Assembly (NCBI GenBank): GCA_030549335.1
Contig: CM060188.1
Span: forward strand, 5,828,001 to 5,892,000
DNA: 64,000 nt
Reading direction: 5' to 3'
From: Pontederia crassipes
Lineage: Eukaryota; Streptophyta; Magnoliopsida; Commelinales; Pontederiaceae
Below the pieces are notes generated by a model. The model was not told where the DNA came from. It saw nothing but the letters and a program-made list of their open reading frames with translations, and searched no databases. The stretch's first letter is position 1. Each line of letters begins with the position of its first letter. A program made the position numbers and the translations under genes. Positions 1-12,889 of this stretch are shown piece by piece.

Positions 1-753
1 AAGGGATCACCGAGGGCAGCAACTGTGCTCACCGCCCACGACGCCATCTGATGGTATCAACCATGAGATGCATAAGGCCGACAAAGCTGAAGAAGTCGAC
101 GGTAGCACTTCCTTGTTCGACTACTAGAGAAGTCGCATGAGGTGGATGCCAAGTGACAAGGCAGAGAAGGAGGAAGAAGAAGAAGGCAACGACGCTGAGG
201 GATTTCCGGTGAGGGCGGGTCAAGATTTGGCTCTTGCATTTGTTAAGCATCTCAGAGGTCTCCAATGATTCGGTTTGCTCCCAAATCGCATCCAAGGTCC
301 AGGAGCCCATACTACAAGAGTGTCATTGAAGAGAGCTCCATTGAGGAGTGCTATGGCAATCGGCTGTGTCCTAATCTTCTCCCTCCCACCAATGTCCGCC
401 GGCATGGGTCCCTTCGACATTGCATTTTGTCACGCGGCAGAGAGAAGGAGATCGGGCTCCCGACCCGAAATGGCAGGCTCATGCATGTTGTCCGTCCCTC
501 AAGTGCTGGAGTAAATGCATGAGCTGTTGCGTAGGGCTCAATCAAATATGATGGCTTGCCATGCGCAGTCACACTTTAATATTCCTCTATATTTGTTATA
601 TATATAATATCCTCGATCCTTACAATCGTAATTATTTATTTTAATTACAAAGAAAAGTTCATGCACTAAAAGTAAAAATCGAAAAATATTACATTAATAA
701 AATTTGAAGCAACAATTTCTTATGTTATGATAGAGTGGAATATAATTATATAA
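1..753. other. Unassigned stretch, possible decayed gene fragment
   Basis: Bases 1-560 are richer in GC than the AT-rich DNA that follows. They hold overlapping short open frames on both strands, the longest about 90 codons on the minus strand. None has a domain, repeat or motif I recognise. The composition would fit an old exon or a transposon piece. From about 570 to 753 the DNA is AT-rich and I see nothing in it. Confidence 0.3.
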
Positions 754-771
754 ATGTGGGCGAAGCGACCA

Positions 772-849
772 CAGTTCAATCATTCAAGTAAAGGTGTTTA
801 TTGGACCGGACAGTTCAATCATTCAAGTAAAGGTGTTTATTGGATCGGA
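772..849. repeat. Tandem duplication of a 39-bp unit
   Basis: Two head-to-tail copies, 772-810 and 811-849, differ at one position near the end (ggaccgga versus ggatcgga). They sit at the edge of a stretch rich in the words CCGGTCCGTCCG and CGTCCGAT (about 840-1030). Similar words return at 1640-1830. The two GC-rich blocks flank an AT-rich core, which resembles the layout of a decayed non-autonomous DNA transposon, but I could not find matching terminal repeats or a target duplication. Confidence 0.85.
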
Positions 850-2225
850 CAGCCCGGTCCGTCCGCTGCCCGACCCGATAACATATTGGCTAGTCTGTCC
901 AAGTTCAGGCACGGGCCCGTCCGATTTTTTAATTGGCTTGGGCCTATATCAGGTTAGACAAGGTTATTCATCCGTTTGTCCGGTACCGATAGTCCGATAT
1001 CCGCCCAATATCCGTCCGATAATTTATAAGCCGTCTGTTAACCATTAATAGATAAACTTATTAAAATAATATAAATATTATTGTACAAATTTATTTTAAT
1101 TAATTCATGTGATGACATTATGTTATTTAGTTAATGTTAATTGTTTATGCAAAATGCATGATTCTAATTTTTATTCTTTTATAATGATATGATCATATTT
1201 TTTATATAATGATATAATTTTTATTTTTCTATAATGTTATTTATGCTTGATGCAAAAGTAGGAATGCAAGATAAATTTATATATGATGAAAATACTGAAG
1301 ATAGAGAAGATGAATCTTTTACCAGTGTTGCGTAATGCATAGGTACCTCTTCATAGTAATATTTGATTGTTGTAAAATCTATTTTACTTAATTTGATACT
1401 AAATATGTAATATTTTATTTTTAGCACAATAGATTTTCGAGCTCCTTCAGTCATGGGTGTAGGCTATAAACCGAATTACGTAAATATTTTGTCTCTCTTT
1501 TTTATATTTGACAACATAATGAGTAAGCATATGATAATAAATTGAGAAATAATATATTATGATGTCCTTTTACTACGTATTATAGAACAAATAATTTTTG
1601 AGATATTGTAAAAAAATTAAAAATATTAAAAGACTAGTTCGACACGTCTAATTGTCGGCCCGACCGTTAAGGTCCGATAGACCTTAATGGGGCGGACAAG
1701 GCTAGACACTTAGTGGACAGCTCGATGTCCGTCCAATAAGATAACGGGTCAGTCAAATCCGTCCAATATCCAGTCAATGTCTGATTGACATAATTTATTA
1801 GTAGCCCGTCCGATTCAACGGAGCCACGCAATTTCAGGTCGGTAGCACCCTCTACTAACCCCCCAGCCCACCTCGCCATGTGCCCGTATCCGGATCCTGT
1901 TCTCAATTCACGTATTTCCTCCATTTTCTCTTTCTCCAATATCTCCCCCCTTCCAAATTGCTGGTGATCTCACGCTCACTCGTCGATCAGTTCCACAGCA
2001 CGAATTCGGTATTCCTCTACTCAAAAGGACAAGGAAAACCACAACTTTCTCAACTCCTCCCCCTCAGCAACGCCACAGTTCTTTGCAGTTACATATTCCC
2101 CCCACAAGGCCACTACGATCTCTCCCTGTCATCAGCAATGACCAACCATTTTGTCCCTCGCCACCACCCTCCACCTATTCCCAACAGTTGCATACATCCC
2201 CTCAATTCCCTACGTCAAACCCCTC

Positions 2226-2256
<31 letters not shown>

Positions 2257-2502
2257 TCTTTTTGTAAAAACTAAAAATACACACACAAAAAGATGCATTA
2301 AAGACTAAAGAGACATTTTAGCTTCAGTGATACTGTATCACTGCTCAGAGAAATTATTGCAGTGTTTTCTTCTATGTGAGTGAGTGAGAGAGAGAACGAG
2401 AGACATCTGAGTGCCATGCATGTGAAATCAGCTGGGAAGAACTGAGACCACCGCCACCATCTCGTGATTGTTCGTGGATCATCTCATTTGCTCAGATCCG
2501 AG

Positions 2503-2506
<4 letters not shown>

Positions 2507-2580
<74 letters not shown>
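2507..2580. repeat. (CT)n microsatellite, about 37 units
   Basis: An uninterrupted CT dinucleotide run. A shorter CT-rich tract lies at about 2221-2256. Bases 1850-2500 are pyrimidine-rich with short frames but no recognisable gene. The tract lies about 470 bp beyond the stop codon of the arabinogalactan protein gene. Confidence 0.97.
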
Positions 2581-2582
<2 letters not shown>

Positions 2583-3051
2583 ATTGCTCATGGCCTCCAC
2601 CTTCTGATAAGGTTGGATGTCTCCTGACTCCTTAATTTGATTTTTGAGCAGCGGCAATGTGAGCGGATCATTTGGCACACATCAAATCTATCAACAAGAT
2701 ATTAACATGCATGTTCATCATTTTATTGATCTCAAGGGGAAGTCACAAGTATGATACATGAAAGGGAAAGTGAACCGAGATCGATCGATCGACATCAACG
2801 AGCACAAGCATGACTCCCTCCAAAAATATTGAACAAATTTAATTAATAGAAGCATCAAACGGAAAGAACACAGAAGAAAAAAATATGAATTATTACAGCA
2901 AATAATACATGACATGCGTTCACCTGTCCAAGCTAATTAATCAAATTAAACAGGAGGCACCAAATAGTCCATCATCGTCATCACATATAATTAATTAAAC
3001 CGGAGACATCACCGAAAGCTCTCTTTCCTCTTTATGCCTCTGTCTCCAGCT

Positions 3052-3549
3052 CTAAAGGAGCAGCATTGCGGCTCCGCCAACCACCGCGGCGGCCACCGCG
3101 CCCATGCTGACTCGCTGCACGAAGGCACCGGAGGACCCGCCGTCCGCGGTGGAGGACGCCGGCGCCGGCGAGGGCGATGTCGTGCTGGGCGACGGGCTGG
3201 TTGCCGACGGAGCCGGGGCCTCGGAGGGGGACGCCGCCGGGGAGCTCGGGGCCGAGGGAGCGGGGGAGGTGGCCGGGGGGGAGGCCGTGGGGGTAGCGGT
3301 CGAAGGAGCGGGGGTGGCGGCCGTGGGAGGGGGCGTGGCGACCGGAGGGGATGCTGGAGGAGGAGTGGCCGGGGGAGGTGAGGCCACGGCGGGAGCTGGG
3401 GCGGCCACGGTTGGAGGGGTGGCTACGGCTGGTGGGGTGGCGACGGGCGATGGGCTTGTGGGCGCGGCCGCTGGGCTGCTCTGGGCAATGCAGGTGGCAA
3501 CGAGGGCCAGGGAGATGGCCAGAGCTAGAAACGGTGCATGGGAGGTCAT
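3052..3549 (-). CDS. Classical arabinogalactan protein, GPI-anchored
   Basis: Encodes 165 residues with the layout of a classical arabinogalactan protein. There is a hydrophobic signal peptide (about residues 1-22, ending in TCIA). The mature part, about 23-135, is made almost only of Pro, Ala, Ser and Thr, with many AP, SP, TP and SPSP motifs where prolines would be hydroxylated and carry type II arabinogalactan. A small-residue stretch GGSSG and a hydrophobic tail ending MLLL form a GPI-anchor signal. The product is expected at the outer face of the plasma membrane and in the cell wall. The frame extends upstream to an ATG at 3600, but I chose the ATG at 3549 because the signal peptide starts there and the extra 17 residues are charged. 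It is a single uninterrupted exon. The antisense strand is also open here only because of the composition. It could be called a proline-rich or AGP-like wall protein; the exact family member is not resolved. Confidence 0.9.
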   Translation of the reverse strand: MTSHAPFLALAISLALVATCIAQSSPAAAPTSPSPVATPPAVATPPTVAAPAPAVASPPPATPPPASPPVATPPPTAATPAPSTATPTASPPATSPAPSAPSSPAASPSEAPAPSATSPSPSTTSPSPAPASSTADGGSSGAFVQRVSMGAVAAAVVGGAAMLLL

Positions 3550-3683
3550 CTTCTCTCCGGCGATCTCTGGGTCGTCTCTCTCTAACTCTCTCGGTGACAA
3601 GTAGCAGATGAGGAGAGAGAAAGAGAGAGAGGGATTCGCAGGAATGAGATTCTGGGAGGAGGAAAATGAGTATAGTTTTGGTG

Positions 3684-3692
3684 ATATATAGT
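3684..3692 (-). promoter_or_regulatory. Likely TATA box of the arabinogalactan protein gene
   Basis: Read on the minus strand, a TATATAT run lies about 135 bp upstream of the chosen ATG. GA/CT-rich DNA surrounds it (3600-3640 and 3728-3755), as in many plant 5' leaders. Position and sequence fit a core promoter; there is no experimental support. Confidence 0.45.
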
Positions 3693-3899
3693 GAGGACCA
3701 AGTGCAGTTCAGTTCAGTGCGGGAAGAGAGAGAGAGAGAGAAAGAGAGAGAGAGGACAGCAAAGCAAGTAGAAGAGTATGGACACAGTGATAGCTGTGTA
3801 AGACTCTTGTTTTGGGTATGTGTGGTGGTTGGCTTAAACTAGTTGACCTCTTGGCCCCTCCTGCACCATCTCTATCTTTTAGTTAACGGCAAGTTTTTT

Positions 3900-6206
3900 T
3901 AGGAAGCTTTTTCTTCTTAATCTTTTGGGTCCTATCTTATTTTATTTTTAATATCAGGGGAAAAAAAAACCTTAATGTAATACTTAGGTTCATGTGAGAG
4001 CAAAACTCTTATAATAATGATGCCTTCAAAATTCCATTGTCTTATAAGATTTTGTTTTAACATCCAAATACTTGCTTTTCTTGTTTTTATCATTATGAAG
4101 AAGAGTGAGTAAAACAGTATAATTAAAAGATAAATGCTATCATATAAAGTATGCGGCTCGTTTTGTTATCAAGATTCACTATCATTAATACATTATTATC
4201 AATGTTCTTTAACAAAAAAAAAATAGAAACAAATTTCCATTCCAATTCATGTTGTATAGACCGAATTTCGGGTTCGATGGTGCACAATATTAACAAAATT
4301 CGAACTGATAAAAAAATGATCAGATCATTGATCCGAACAATATTGGTCGATAGGAAAATAAAAAAAATTATCTTAAAGAAATAATTACGGCTAATGATTA
4401 ATGAAATGAGGAGGAGAATTGAGGAAGTAGATAGGAAAATATGGAAGGTAAATAAAGAAAAAGAAAGAGATTAAAATGAGAAAAATAATTGAAGAGAGAA
4501 GAATATTCGAAGGCCAGAGATGAAAAAATGGAAAGAAAACAACAAGAAAGAAGAAAAGTGAGACTGTTTTATTGTCAATAGAAGTAAAGATTATTACAAA
4601 TAGTATTAGATAGAGTGGTAAGTAGTTTTTCCTTATTTAAGTAAGATTTTGAATTTAAAATTATATAAATGTAAAAAATTTATGTCGAGAGTCTCAATTA
4701 TCACTGTTGAATTAGTTGGATTTAATAATGAATGGACTTTTCAATTTGTAGTTTCCCAATTATCCAAAAAAGTAAAGATTTTTCACAACTCTAGATTAAA
4801 AGCAAAGGGAACAAGAAGGAATTACTAGACATTTTTACTAGTATTAAAGTTTTGTTATTACATAATATATTATTAATTTGAAATGATATTTTTACAATTT
4901 AATTTAATAATTATATATTATGTTATTAATATCTAGTCCATTCGGTCCGATTCGGATAATATCGCTTCCAATCATCCACATCCAAAATAAATATTGAAAA
5001 GTTTGATCTCTCCATCAACATATTAGTTCATTAATAGCTTCCACTTACACATTGGTCCATGATACGCCAATAATCATGATTCAAGTGGGACCTTCCAGAG
5101 CTCCAGCCAACCGAAAATTAATGCCAATTAGCTAGCATGATTATAATTAATTAAATCATGCACTTTGTTATCATTATTAATTTCACATGTTCATAATATA
5201 AATTATCCATATCTTATAAAAAATTTGTTAATCCACCTAATTAGTCGTTATAATATTAATTAAGATCTGGACTGCCATAATAAATCCACTAGGTTTCCAA
5301 TGCTTCTTCGCTCTTTGATGCATGTGGAGACCTAAGTTATTACTATTGATCCATACATTGACACTATAATTGAAATTTGAAGTTAATACTTCAATATTAT
5401 ATGCGTAACTTTTCTTAGGTACTCTTTCAGACTTCCAATATTAAGAAGTATTACTATCTCATTAATTCGAGGCGGGAGTAAAAAGTAGAGCAATATTCTT
5501 CTAATCAAATAATTGACTTCAAAAATCGAACTCAACTAATTGCCATATACTCTAATACTAGTTGTATCAATTAAGCTTAATTTAATTTGTTATTTATTTT
5601 CGGTGTAGAGCAAATTGGCGTCTTCTCCTTTTCTTCTTTTTTTTTTCATTTTTGATAGAAGAAAAAGATAGTATAACGAAGGAGGTAGAAGGATGAAGAG
5701 ATGATAAGTTATATTTTTTTTCGATCGAGATTCTTCAATTTTCAGAGTTTGAACTTGCGCGACGCGAACAAACCCTAATAGTGATTTTAAATTTCGAACC
5801 TGGAATTACTATAACTTAAATCCTAAGTTGTATTTGGTGACTAGTGATGCTATCAAAAGGGCACCAAGCAAACAACAAGGGGACAAGGAGCTGCCTGACA
5901 GCTAACGCCACAAGACGCCATTTGAAGCCAGCTGCCGAGGCAAAGGCCAAAAGCCGAAAGCCACCATGAGAACATCCACTTCCCCGGCCCTCCTCATCCC
6001 ACCCCCCTTCAGCCTAACACATATTGATCTGTTGAAGTTAATTTAACTAAAAATACAGACTAATTACTACTTATTTGCTAACACGATTCAGCTGCTAATT
6101 AAGCGTTATATTTTCGATCAAGTAAGTTCCTTACATAATTTCATGATCAATAAGGTCTATTTCCATGTGTCACTCTTCTCCCAATGCATTTTTATTTTGT
6201 CTTTGC

Positions 6207-6254
<48 letters not shown>

Positions 6255-6737
6255 CAAGTGAAATTAGGACAATTTAGGGACCTGGGATATACATGTATAT
6301 AACATGAGAGCACATGAGAACAGGCTGGATCAGCAAACACATGGCCATGATCACGGATGTGAAACATAATATTCTTGAAATTGTGGCGTAGGGTTCGAAT
6401 GCTTGCTGGCAGTGAGGGATTGGAGGGAGAGGGAGGGAGGGTTCCCTTTCATTGTAAGCCAAGATAAATTATTTGCTGAGGTTTGGGTCCCTCTTCTCCA
6501 TCATGCATGGCATTCCTTTCACTTTGTCAAACTATATACCAGCACATCACGCAAAAGAAGAAGAATTAACTTCCAAGTCCATGACCTTCGTGTTGAGAAG
6601 TGCTGTCAAACTTTGTAAAGCCCCGGGAGACACTGATTCTCTCTTCAACGAAATTTATCAAGGTGAACCTCGGAGTTAAGTGATGCCGCAAATGGTTGGT
6701 TGGATCCTAACATTTAGTTCAGCAAACTGACCAATCT
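3900..6737. other. AT-rich intergenic DNA, no gene seen
   Basis: Long AT-rich stretch with only short, low-complexity frames. A (TA)n microsatellite lies at 6210-6251. A slightly GC-richer patch at 5860-6000 has no recognisable coding content. I see no RNA gene here. Confidence 0.6.
6210..6251. repeat. (TA)n microsatellite
   Basis: About 21 uninterrupted TA units. Confidence 0.97.
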
Positions 6738-7441
6738 CACTACTAGAAAAATGCTGATTACCGACGGTCCGGACCGTTGGTAATCAGTCCGAAAACCGTC
6801 GGTAACGCAATTACCGACGATTTTTCAGTCGGAATCGATCCGTCAGAAAAACGCTCGTCGCAAATCGATTTGCGACGGTTGAAAAAAATTGTTGAAAATA
6901 TCGACGGTCAGAACCGTCGAAAAAGTCCCCGGCGGTTCGAACCGTCAAAATTTTGTACAACTTTTCGACGGTCGAAAATATCGACGTTCCTAATCGTCGA
7001 AAAATTAAATAATAATATAAAAACAAATACATAATTTAATTTTTCATTTTCGAGGGTCGTAACCATCGAAAAATTCATCGAAAAATTAAATAATAATATA
7101 ATAAATTACATAATTTATTTTTTTATTTCCGACGGTCGTGACCGTCGAAAAATTCGTCGGAAAAATTAAATAATAATATAAAAAATATATAATTTAATTT
7201 TTCATTTTTGACGATCGTGACCGTCGGAAAATCCGTCGGAAATTGTGACGGATGGATAACCGTCGAAAATATCGACGTTCCTAATCGTTGAAAAATTAAA
7301 TAATAATATAAATCCTTTCCAACGGTCATAACCGTCGAAAAATCCGTCGGAAACGAAACCGTCGAAAAATTCGTCGCAAATTGCGACGGATTTTGAACCG
7401 TTGGAAATTATCCGTCGAAAAATCGCGATTTTCTTGTAGTG
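6738..7441. mobile_element. Non-autonomous CACTA (En/Spm-type) transposon, 704 bp
   Basis: The left end reads CACTACTAGAAAAATGC. The right end reads GCGATTTTCTTGTAGTG, whose complement begins CACTACAAGAAAA, the typical CACTA terminus. The element is flanked by a 3-bp direct repeat TCT (6735-6737 and 7442-7444), the size expected for this superfamily. The interior has no gene. It is filled with many copies, in both orientations, of ACCGTCGRAAA / CCGACGGT words, which resemble the subterminal transposase-binding repeats of CACTA elements. A near-perfect palindrome centred on GGTCC/GGACC lies just inside the left end (6756-6785). It shares both termini and much subterminal sequence with the longer element at 37728-39775, so the two belong to one family. 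Confidence 0.92.
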
Positions 7442-7615
7442 TCTCATGTAATTCAAGTAAGTGAGTCCATTTTTTTTTCAGGTAATCCTGAAATATATAT
7501 CTTGCTGAGCTAGTTAAGTAAAGGCTGACCACCTCCATTTTAATCCAATCCGATACCCAATTGAACCAACCAATTATTAATTGCCACGTACAGTTTTTTT
7601 TCTGTTGATTGTTTA

Positions 7616-8438
7616 TACTATAACATTTTACAAATTTCCGACGATAAAATCTCTCATGAAATTTATCGAAAAATATAATTTTCGAGGGACGATGGTCGTA
7701 AGAAGAACGCTACGAGCTTCGTCCAATCGATAATACCAAAAGTCAAAATCATTGATAAGTTTACTAATATTATAATATATTTTATTATTAATTTGAATAC
7801 CGATGACTCTGACCTTATTAATTCTAATTAGATATTATCGATGAATTTTCATCCGTTGATAATATTGAAATTCAAGACCATCAGTAATCTTACTAATAAA
7901 TATTAATATTTTACTATTTAATATTATAATATATTTTATTATTAATTCGAATATCAATGGACCTCACCTTTAGTATTACCAACGGATTTTCTTTTTATTG
8001 ATAATACCAAAGACTAAAATCATTGGTAACATTATTAATAAAATATTAATATTTTACTATATAATATTATAATATATTTTATTATTAATTCGAATAATGT
8101 CGGCCTTGGCCTTCCGTATTACTAACATATTTCTTTTCATTGATAATACCAAAGACCAAAATCGTTGGTAACATTATTAATAAAATATTAATATTTTACT
8201 ATATAATATTTTATTGTATTTTTAATTTGAATATCGATGACCATGTTCGGTATTATCGACGAATTTATGTTTGTCAGTAATATCGGAATGCTATAACTAT
8301 CTATAAAATACTATCATTGGTATTAGGGATGAATGCTTCATCCGTAGATACTTTGAAAGGATATTTCTTCCCGTCGAAAATTACAAAGAATTTTGAACCG
8401 TCGAAACTTAGCCGTAAAAAAATGTGTCATTTTCTTGT
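7616..8438. mobile_element. Decayed CACTA-family segment with internal tandem repeats
   Basis: The right end reads ATTTTCTTGTAGTG at about 8425-8438, preceded by CCGTCGAAACTTAGCCG, matching the family at 6738. The left end is eroded: only words such as TTTCCGACGATAAA near 7635 resemble the family. Between about 7720 and 8300 an imperfect unit of roughly 115-140 bp repeats four to five times. Each unit has a phrase like GATAATACCAAA, an AT-rich run and a phrase like AATTCGAATA. I could not find a matching target duplication. Confidence 0.6.
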
Positions 8439-9023
8439 AGTGTTAGTCATTTATAAATATGTGGGAATGATACTTTTAAAAATAACACTATAAGAAAATG
8501 GGCGGTTAGCGACCCAAGATAAGCGATGTTAGGGTGGCGTTATTACGTCTCCGCGGTGAAGAGCATCTCATTCGCGTCTAGCTAGCGCTATAAAAATGAG
8601 ACGTTGCATATCGGTGGCTACTAGCATCGCAATAGAGTCAAAGTAAATGAGATGCTACTAGTGCCACGAGTTAATGCTATCTCGACGTTATTAAGATGCG
8701 TGGTTTACGGCTGTGCGTAGAAGACATGTGTCGCTAAGTCGACGTGCAAGGGGCACTAGATATGAGGCACGATTTCGACGCCCACAAGTCGCTACTCTAG
8801 GCGCTAGGAAGGCACTGAAGTGACGCAATATGACGGTGTAAGTGTCGTCAATGAGACGCAACTATGGCGCTAAGGACGATATATTTAATTCAGCGTCGAC
8901 AATCTTTGCGACGCGAATGGGACGCTATGGAGTCGCTACTTTCAGATTTTTTTATCCATTCAATCCTCATTTTTCTTCTTCCCAGACTATACAATTATAT
9001 AATGCATATAAAAATGCATTGAT

Positions 9024-9115
9024 ATTCATCACATGCAATATAAAATCATCACAGACAGTATAAGATCATCACATGAAATATAAGAGCATCACGGGCAATA
9101 TAAAAGCATAACAGG
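9024..9115. repeat. Degenerate short tandem repeat, unit about 25 bp
   Basis: A phrase like ATCATCACANGCAATATAAA recurs about four to five times with changes. It lies in what would be the 3' flank of the TnpA-like gene remnant of the CACTA element. Confidence 0.7.
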
Positions 9116-9219
9116 CATAATATTTAACATAAGAATACGAACAAATTATATGTATATCTAAATCTACAAGTAACAAAAGCATTGTTTGTATTCATATGTT
9201 GTTTCTATCATAGGTTTGG

Positions 9220-10960
9220 GAGTTATTATTATCATTCCGGACATTCGACCCAGACATGCTCGGTCCATGGCCTCGCGGGGATGGATTCTGTGTCGGGATC
9301 AATCCCTGAATCGCCTGCAATAGCGGAGCCAACTATTGCGACAACTGCTCCGACACCTGCCACGATATCTGCTCCGATAACTACTGCGATAGCTACTGTG
9401 ATAGCTGTGTCACATCAGGTGCAGCGGATGAGCTCGCAACAGATGGACCATATGCATATCCTCCGATCCTCCTAGATATCTGAGCGGCTGTGCCGAGGCC
9501 ACGCAAGTACCCCCCTCGTGTCATGCTGGTCACCTCCTCCCAAACAGTAGGGTTCTCTACGAAATAAAAAAATCATACAATCATATAATATATAAATTGT
9601 ATATCAAGAAACACAAATTAAAAACATGACAAAACCAACGAAGAAACATTACCTGGTGGCTGAGTACTCGGATCATCTCCATACTTTTCAGTCATTTTCG
9701 CATTATAATCATCCTATAAAATTTAAACATTCTGTATTTAAAAAATAGTGCACTAACGGTAACAACCAAATGACTGTGTCATGAGACATACCAGAAGCCT
9801 ACGAGCAGTGGGCGTGATTAGGTCGTTTGTCTTCCGACTCTTATGCGTGGCCTCATAGACCACACGAAAGTCTACGGGATCATCTTCTTTCTCCTCCTAC
9901 AATAAAGTTTTAAATTTGATAACATAAATATAAGTCAAAAGTTTGATAAATTGAATTTATATATAAATTATCATGCATCGTCGATGCTCATCAAATCGCA
10001 TCGATCCTCCTGTGTGGATGTGGGCCTCGATCTTCGAAAGATGATTAACTCTTGCCTTTTTCGACTTCCTTTGCCATCGTTCATCCGTCATTTGTGAACA
10101 TCAAATACTTACACTTTCAAAAATTATAATTTTCATAAAAAATAATTTAAAAATAAACATACTTACCACTTCCTGCAAAGAAACTCCCAAATCGAGCGCC
10201 TAATATGTCTTAGACATCTTTGTATGCCCTGCTCCAAAGTGAGGTCGGCGGACGTGACGACCTTGTGAAACTTGTATAATCAATTTCGGAGGCGTTTCGC
10301 AACGACCTCCTCAAAAGCTCTCTGGATCGTCCATAAACTAAGATCCGGATGAAACTGATTTACCTCCTAGAAATAGAACGTTAAAACTTAGTAATTTTAA
10401 AATAAATATAAATCAAATTATGTAACCCAAATAGAAGATCGTACCGTAAAGTCTCGAAAGATGTCATCCCGCACTTGAATTTAGACATATTTCCAGGATT
10501 CTACCCCTTTCGGTAAGTGAGAAAGAACGAGAGCACATTCCGCATAGTACTAGCGGGTATGAAAGTGGTCCTGCTAATTACAAAGAAGAATTAATTTTTA
10601 ATGATAACCAAAACTATAATAAAATTTGTACAAATTATTTAACTTACGATCGAGCAATATTATTCACAGTGACCACCCCATTATCGTGTAACCCCTCTTC
10701 ATCACTCGAAGAGGAATCATCATCCAGTACAACTGGGGTAGGCTGTGAAAGTTCGACGTCATCTACGGGCCCTAATACATAATAAATCGTTAGTGTCATA
10801 CCAAATTAAAGTTGTGATAATTCATAGATGTACAGTAATATTCTCACATCGATTGATGTGTACCGTAGCATGATCAGTGGCAGTCCGCTCGTTTGAATGT
10901 ATTGAGCCAGTTGCTTGTGCTATCGACGGCGTAGCAACTGACATTATTAAAAAATAATTA
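9220..10960 (-). pseudogene. Remnant of a TnpA / Ptta-type CACTA accessory protein gene
   Basis: No long frame survives, but minus-strand pieces separated by AT-rich, intron-like gaps read as parts of the plant Ptta/En/Spm protein. From 10530 downwards I see DDIFRDF, a stretch containing FEEVVAKRLRN (about 10280), then HTGGS (about 9990), EATHKSR (about 9840), EKYGDDPSTQPP (about 9670) and RGGYLRGLGTAAQISRR (about 9490). After these comes a low-complexity Ser/Gln-rich tail. Frames are broken by stops such as the one after WKYV (about 10485). In intact elements this protein binds subterminal repeats. The exon edges are not defined; the family call rests on motif resemblance only. Confidence 0.55.
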
Positions 10961-11001
10961 ATATAATGAGTTGGAGACAAAGTGTTCTCGGATGTATTCT
11001 T

Positions 11002-12431
11002 TTAAAATGAGATCAAATTCTTCAATGGCAAAAATATCCTATGACAATCAAACCAATAAACTTTCCTACAATTTTTCAAGTAAAATGATTTCGTATTATT
11101 TCCACATATGGGACAAGCAAGTTTTCCTTTTGTGCTCCAACCACTCAATATTTCATATGCCGAAAAATCATTTATGGTCCACATTAATGCGGCTCTCATA
11201 ATGAAATTTTGCATTTTAAATTTGTTCTAGGTAATCATGCCATCCTCCCACGACATTTTGAGTTCATCAATAAAAGGTCTTAAGTAAACATCTAAATTTT
11301 TACCAAAAGATCGAGGATCCGAGATCATACAGGTAAGCAATATATTCTCTCGTCTCATACACATGCTTGGAAGCAAATTATAAGGTGCCAAAAAAATTGG
11401 CCAATATGAATAAGCAATACTTGATGAGCCAAATGGATTGAAGCCATCAGTGTAAAGTCCTAATCTAACATTGCGTGATTCTGTAAAAAAAGTCGGATGA
11501 AGTGCATCAAATCGTCTCCATGCCTCCGCATTCGAAGGATGTGTAATTGAATTTTGATCTTCACGTGTCCCTTCTCTGTGCTACTTCATAAATGATGCAG
11601 TTTTTTAGAAAAAAATAGTCGTTGTAATCTTAGAACAATCGGAAAGTATATAAATATTGCATTTGCCACATTTTTTAACTTCGAGAATTCTTTTTCGGCT
11701 TGAATTTAGGCTATATACAAATAGAACAACTCATAAGTGAGTTGTTTTCCTTGTAGTACAACATGCAATGATTGCGGCATGCATCAATCTTCTGATATTC
11801 CAACCCTAAATCTCTCATCAATCGTTTGCACTTGTAAAAATATCCCGGCAATTTCTCTGAAGCTGGAAGCATACTCTTAATAATGACAAGCATCCGGTCA
11901 AAAACATCTTTCGCTCATATTAAATTCTGATTTTAAGTTCATTAGTTGTGCCACTGTAGAAAGTGTAGTTTGCTTCACGCATCCAACCCATAAAGGTTCA
12001 TCTACTTTTTCGAGAAGATTATAAAACTTAGAAGTCGAAGGATTCGAGTCTTCTTCAATTAATGTTTCATCAATATTTTCTCCTAACATTGCATCCCATA
12101 TCATGTCTTTGTACGGATTGCTCGAGTCGCCTACAACGGTACATACATTACTTGTTTCTTTAGCCCATCTTTCTTCGCCATGAAAGAACCAATTGATGTA
12201 TGTCAGTAAGAAACCATTGTAATATAAATTCTTCTGCACATCATATCTTACTTTCCACTGATAACATTTGCACTTTCGGCATGAACATAAGATTTCGCCA
12301 TATGAAGAAGCAACGCATTCATTTTGATATGCCACATTAATGAATTCATCAACACCATCCTTATATTATTCAGTTATGACGCAATGTTTATCCTTCCAAC
12401 GACGAATCCAACTTCGATTTGGCTTTATCAT
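11002..12431 (-). pseudogene. TNP2-like CACTA transposase, broken
   Basis: Minus-strand pieces follow the order of plant TNP2-type transposases. Near the start (ATG about 12431) are WIRRWKD and, after a stop, a Transpos_assoc-like block with CSCRKCK and WFFHGEE (11898-12335). Next comes a block with SMLPASEKLPG, KIDACRNHCMLYYKE and C..C residues (11711-11893), then GLYTDGFNPFGSS, WPIFLAPYNLLPS and DVYLRPFIDELKMSWEDG (about 11240-11480). The last block has TINDFSAYEILSGWSTKGKLACPIC (11002-11214), written here as family landmarks. Several stops and a frame change separate the blocks. The C-terminal part of the usual protein is not visible below 11000. The protein cannot be made as such. Confidence 0.8.
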
Positions 12432-12639
12432 TTCTGTAACGGACAACATTAAGCCATATGTCAATAAATTCGTGTACTTGGAACGTGTGATTTTGAACTT
12501 ACAAAGTCCAAAATCACATGTTTCAAGTACTTCATTGTCGAATCATAATCTCATTTTATCACCAAGAATGTGGAAGTACATCCTTAGTTAAATTTATGAG
12601 AACATGATAAAAAAGAGATTTTAGAATTATGAAAAAAAA

Positions 12640-12870
12640 GTTTAACTTAACATGAATCACTAACTTAGTACATCCTTAGTAACTAACTTAACAATAATAG
12701 TTTCAAGTAATTAAGTACTATTTAACTTAACATGTATTACTAACTAACTTAACAGCAAAACAATCAACTAATTAAGTAATATTTAACTTAACATGCATTA
12801 GTTCATAACTTTCAAGTAATTAAGTAGTATTTAACTTCATGCATTAATAATTAACTTAACATACATGATG
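12640..12870. repeat. Degenerate tandem repeat with TTAACTTAACATG phrases
   Basis: Phrases such as ATTTAACTTAACATGNATTA and TTCAAGTAATTAAGTA recur about four times with spacing near 55-70 bp. No coding content. Confidence 0.6.
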
Positions 12871-12889
12871 GCAGACTAGTACCTTCTTA

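Noticed and set aside
3034..3611. Several open frames on the plus strand across the arabinogalactan protein gene (up to 166 codons)
   Set aside because: They are antisense shadows of a Pro/Ala/Ser-rich, GC-rich coding sequence. They consist of Gly/Arg or Gly/Ala/Val runs with no motif, while the minus frame has a signal peptide and a GPI tail.
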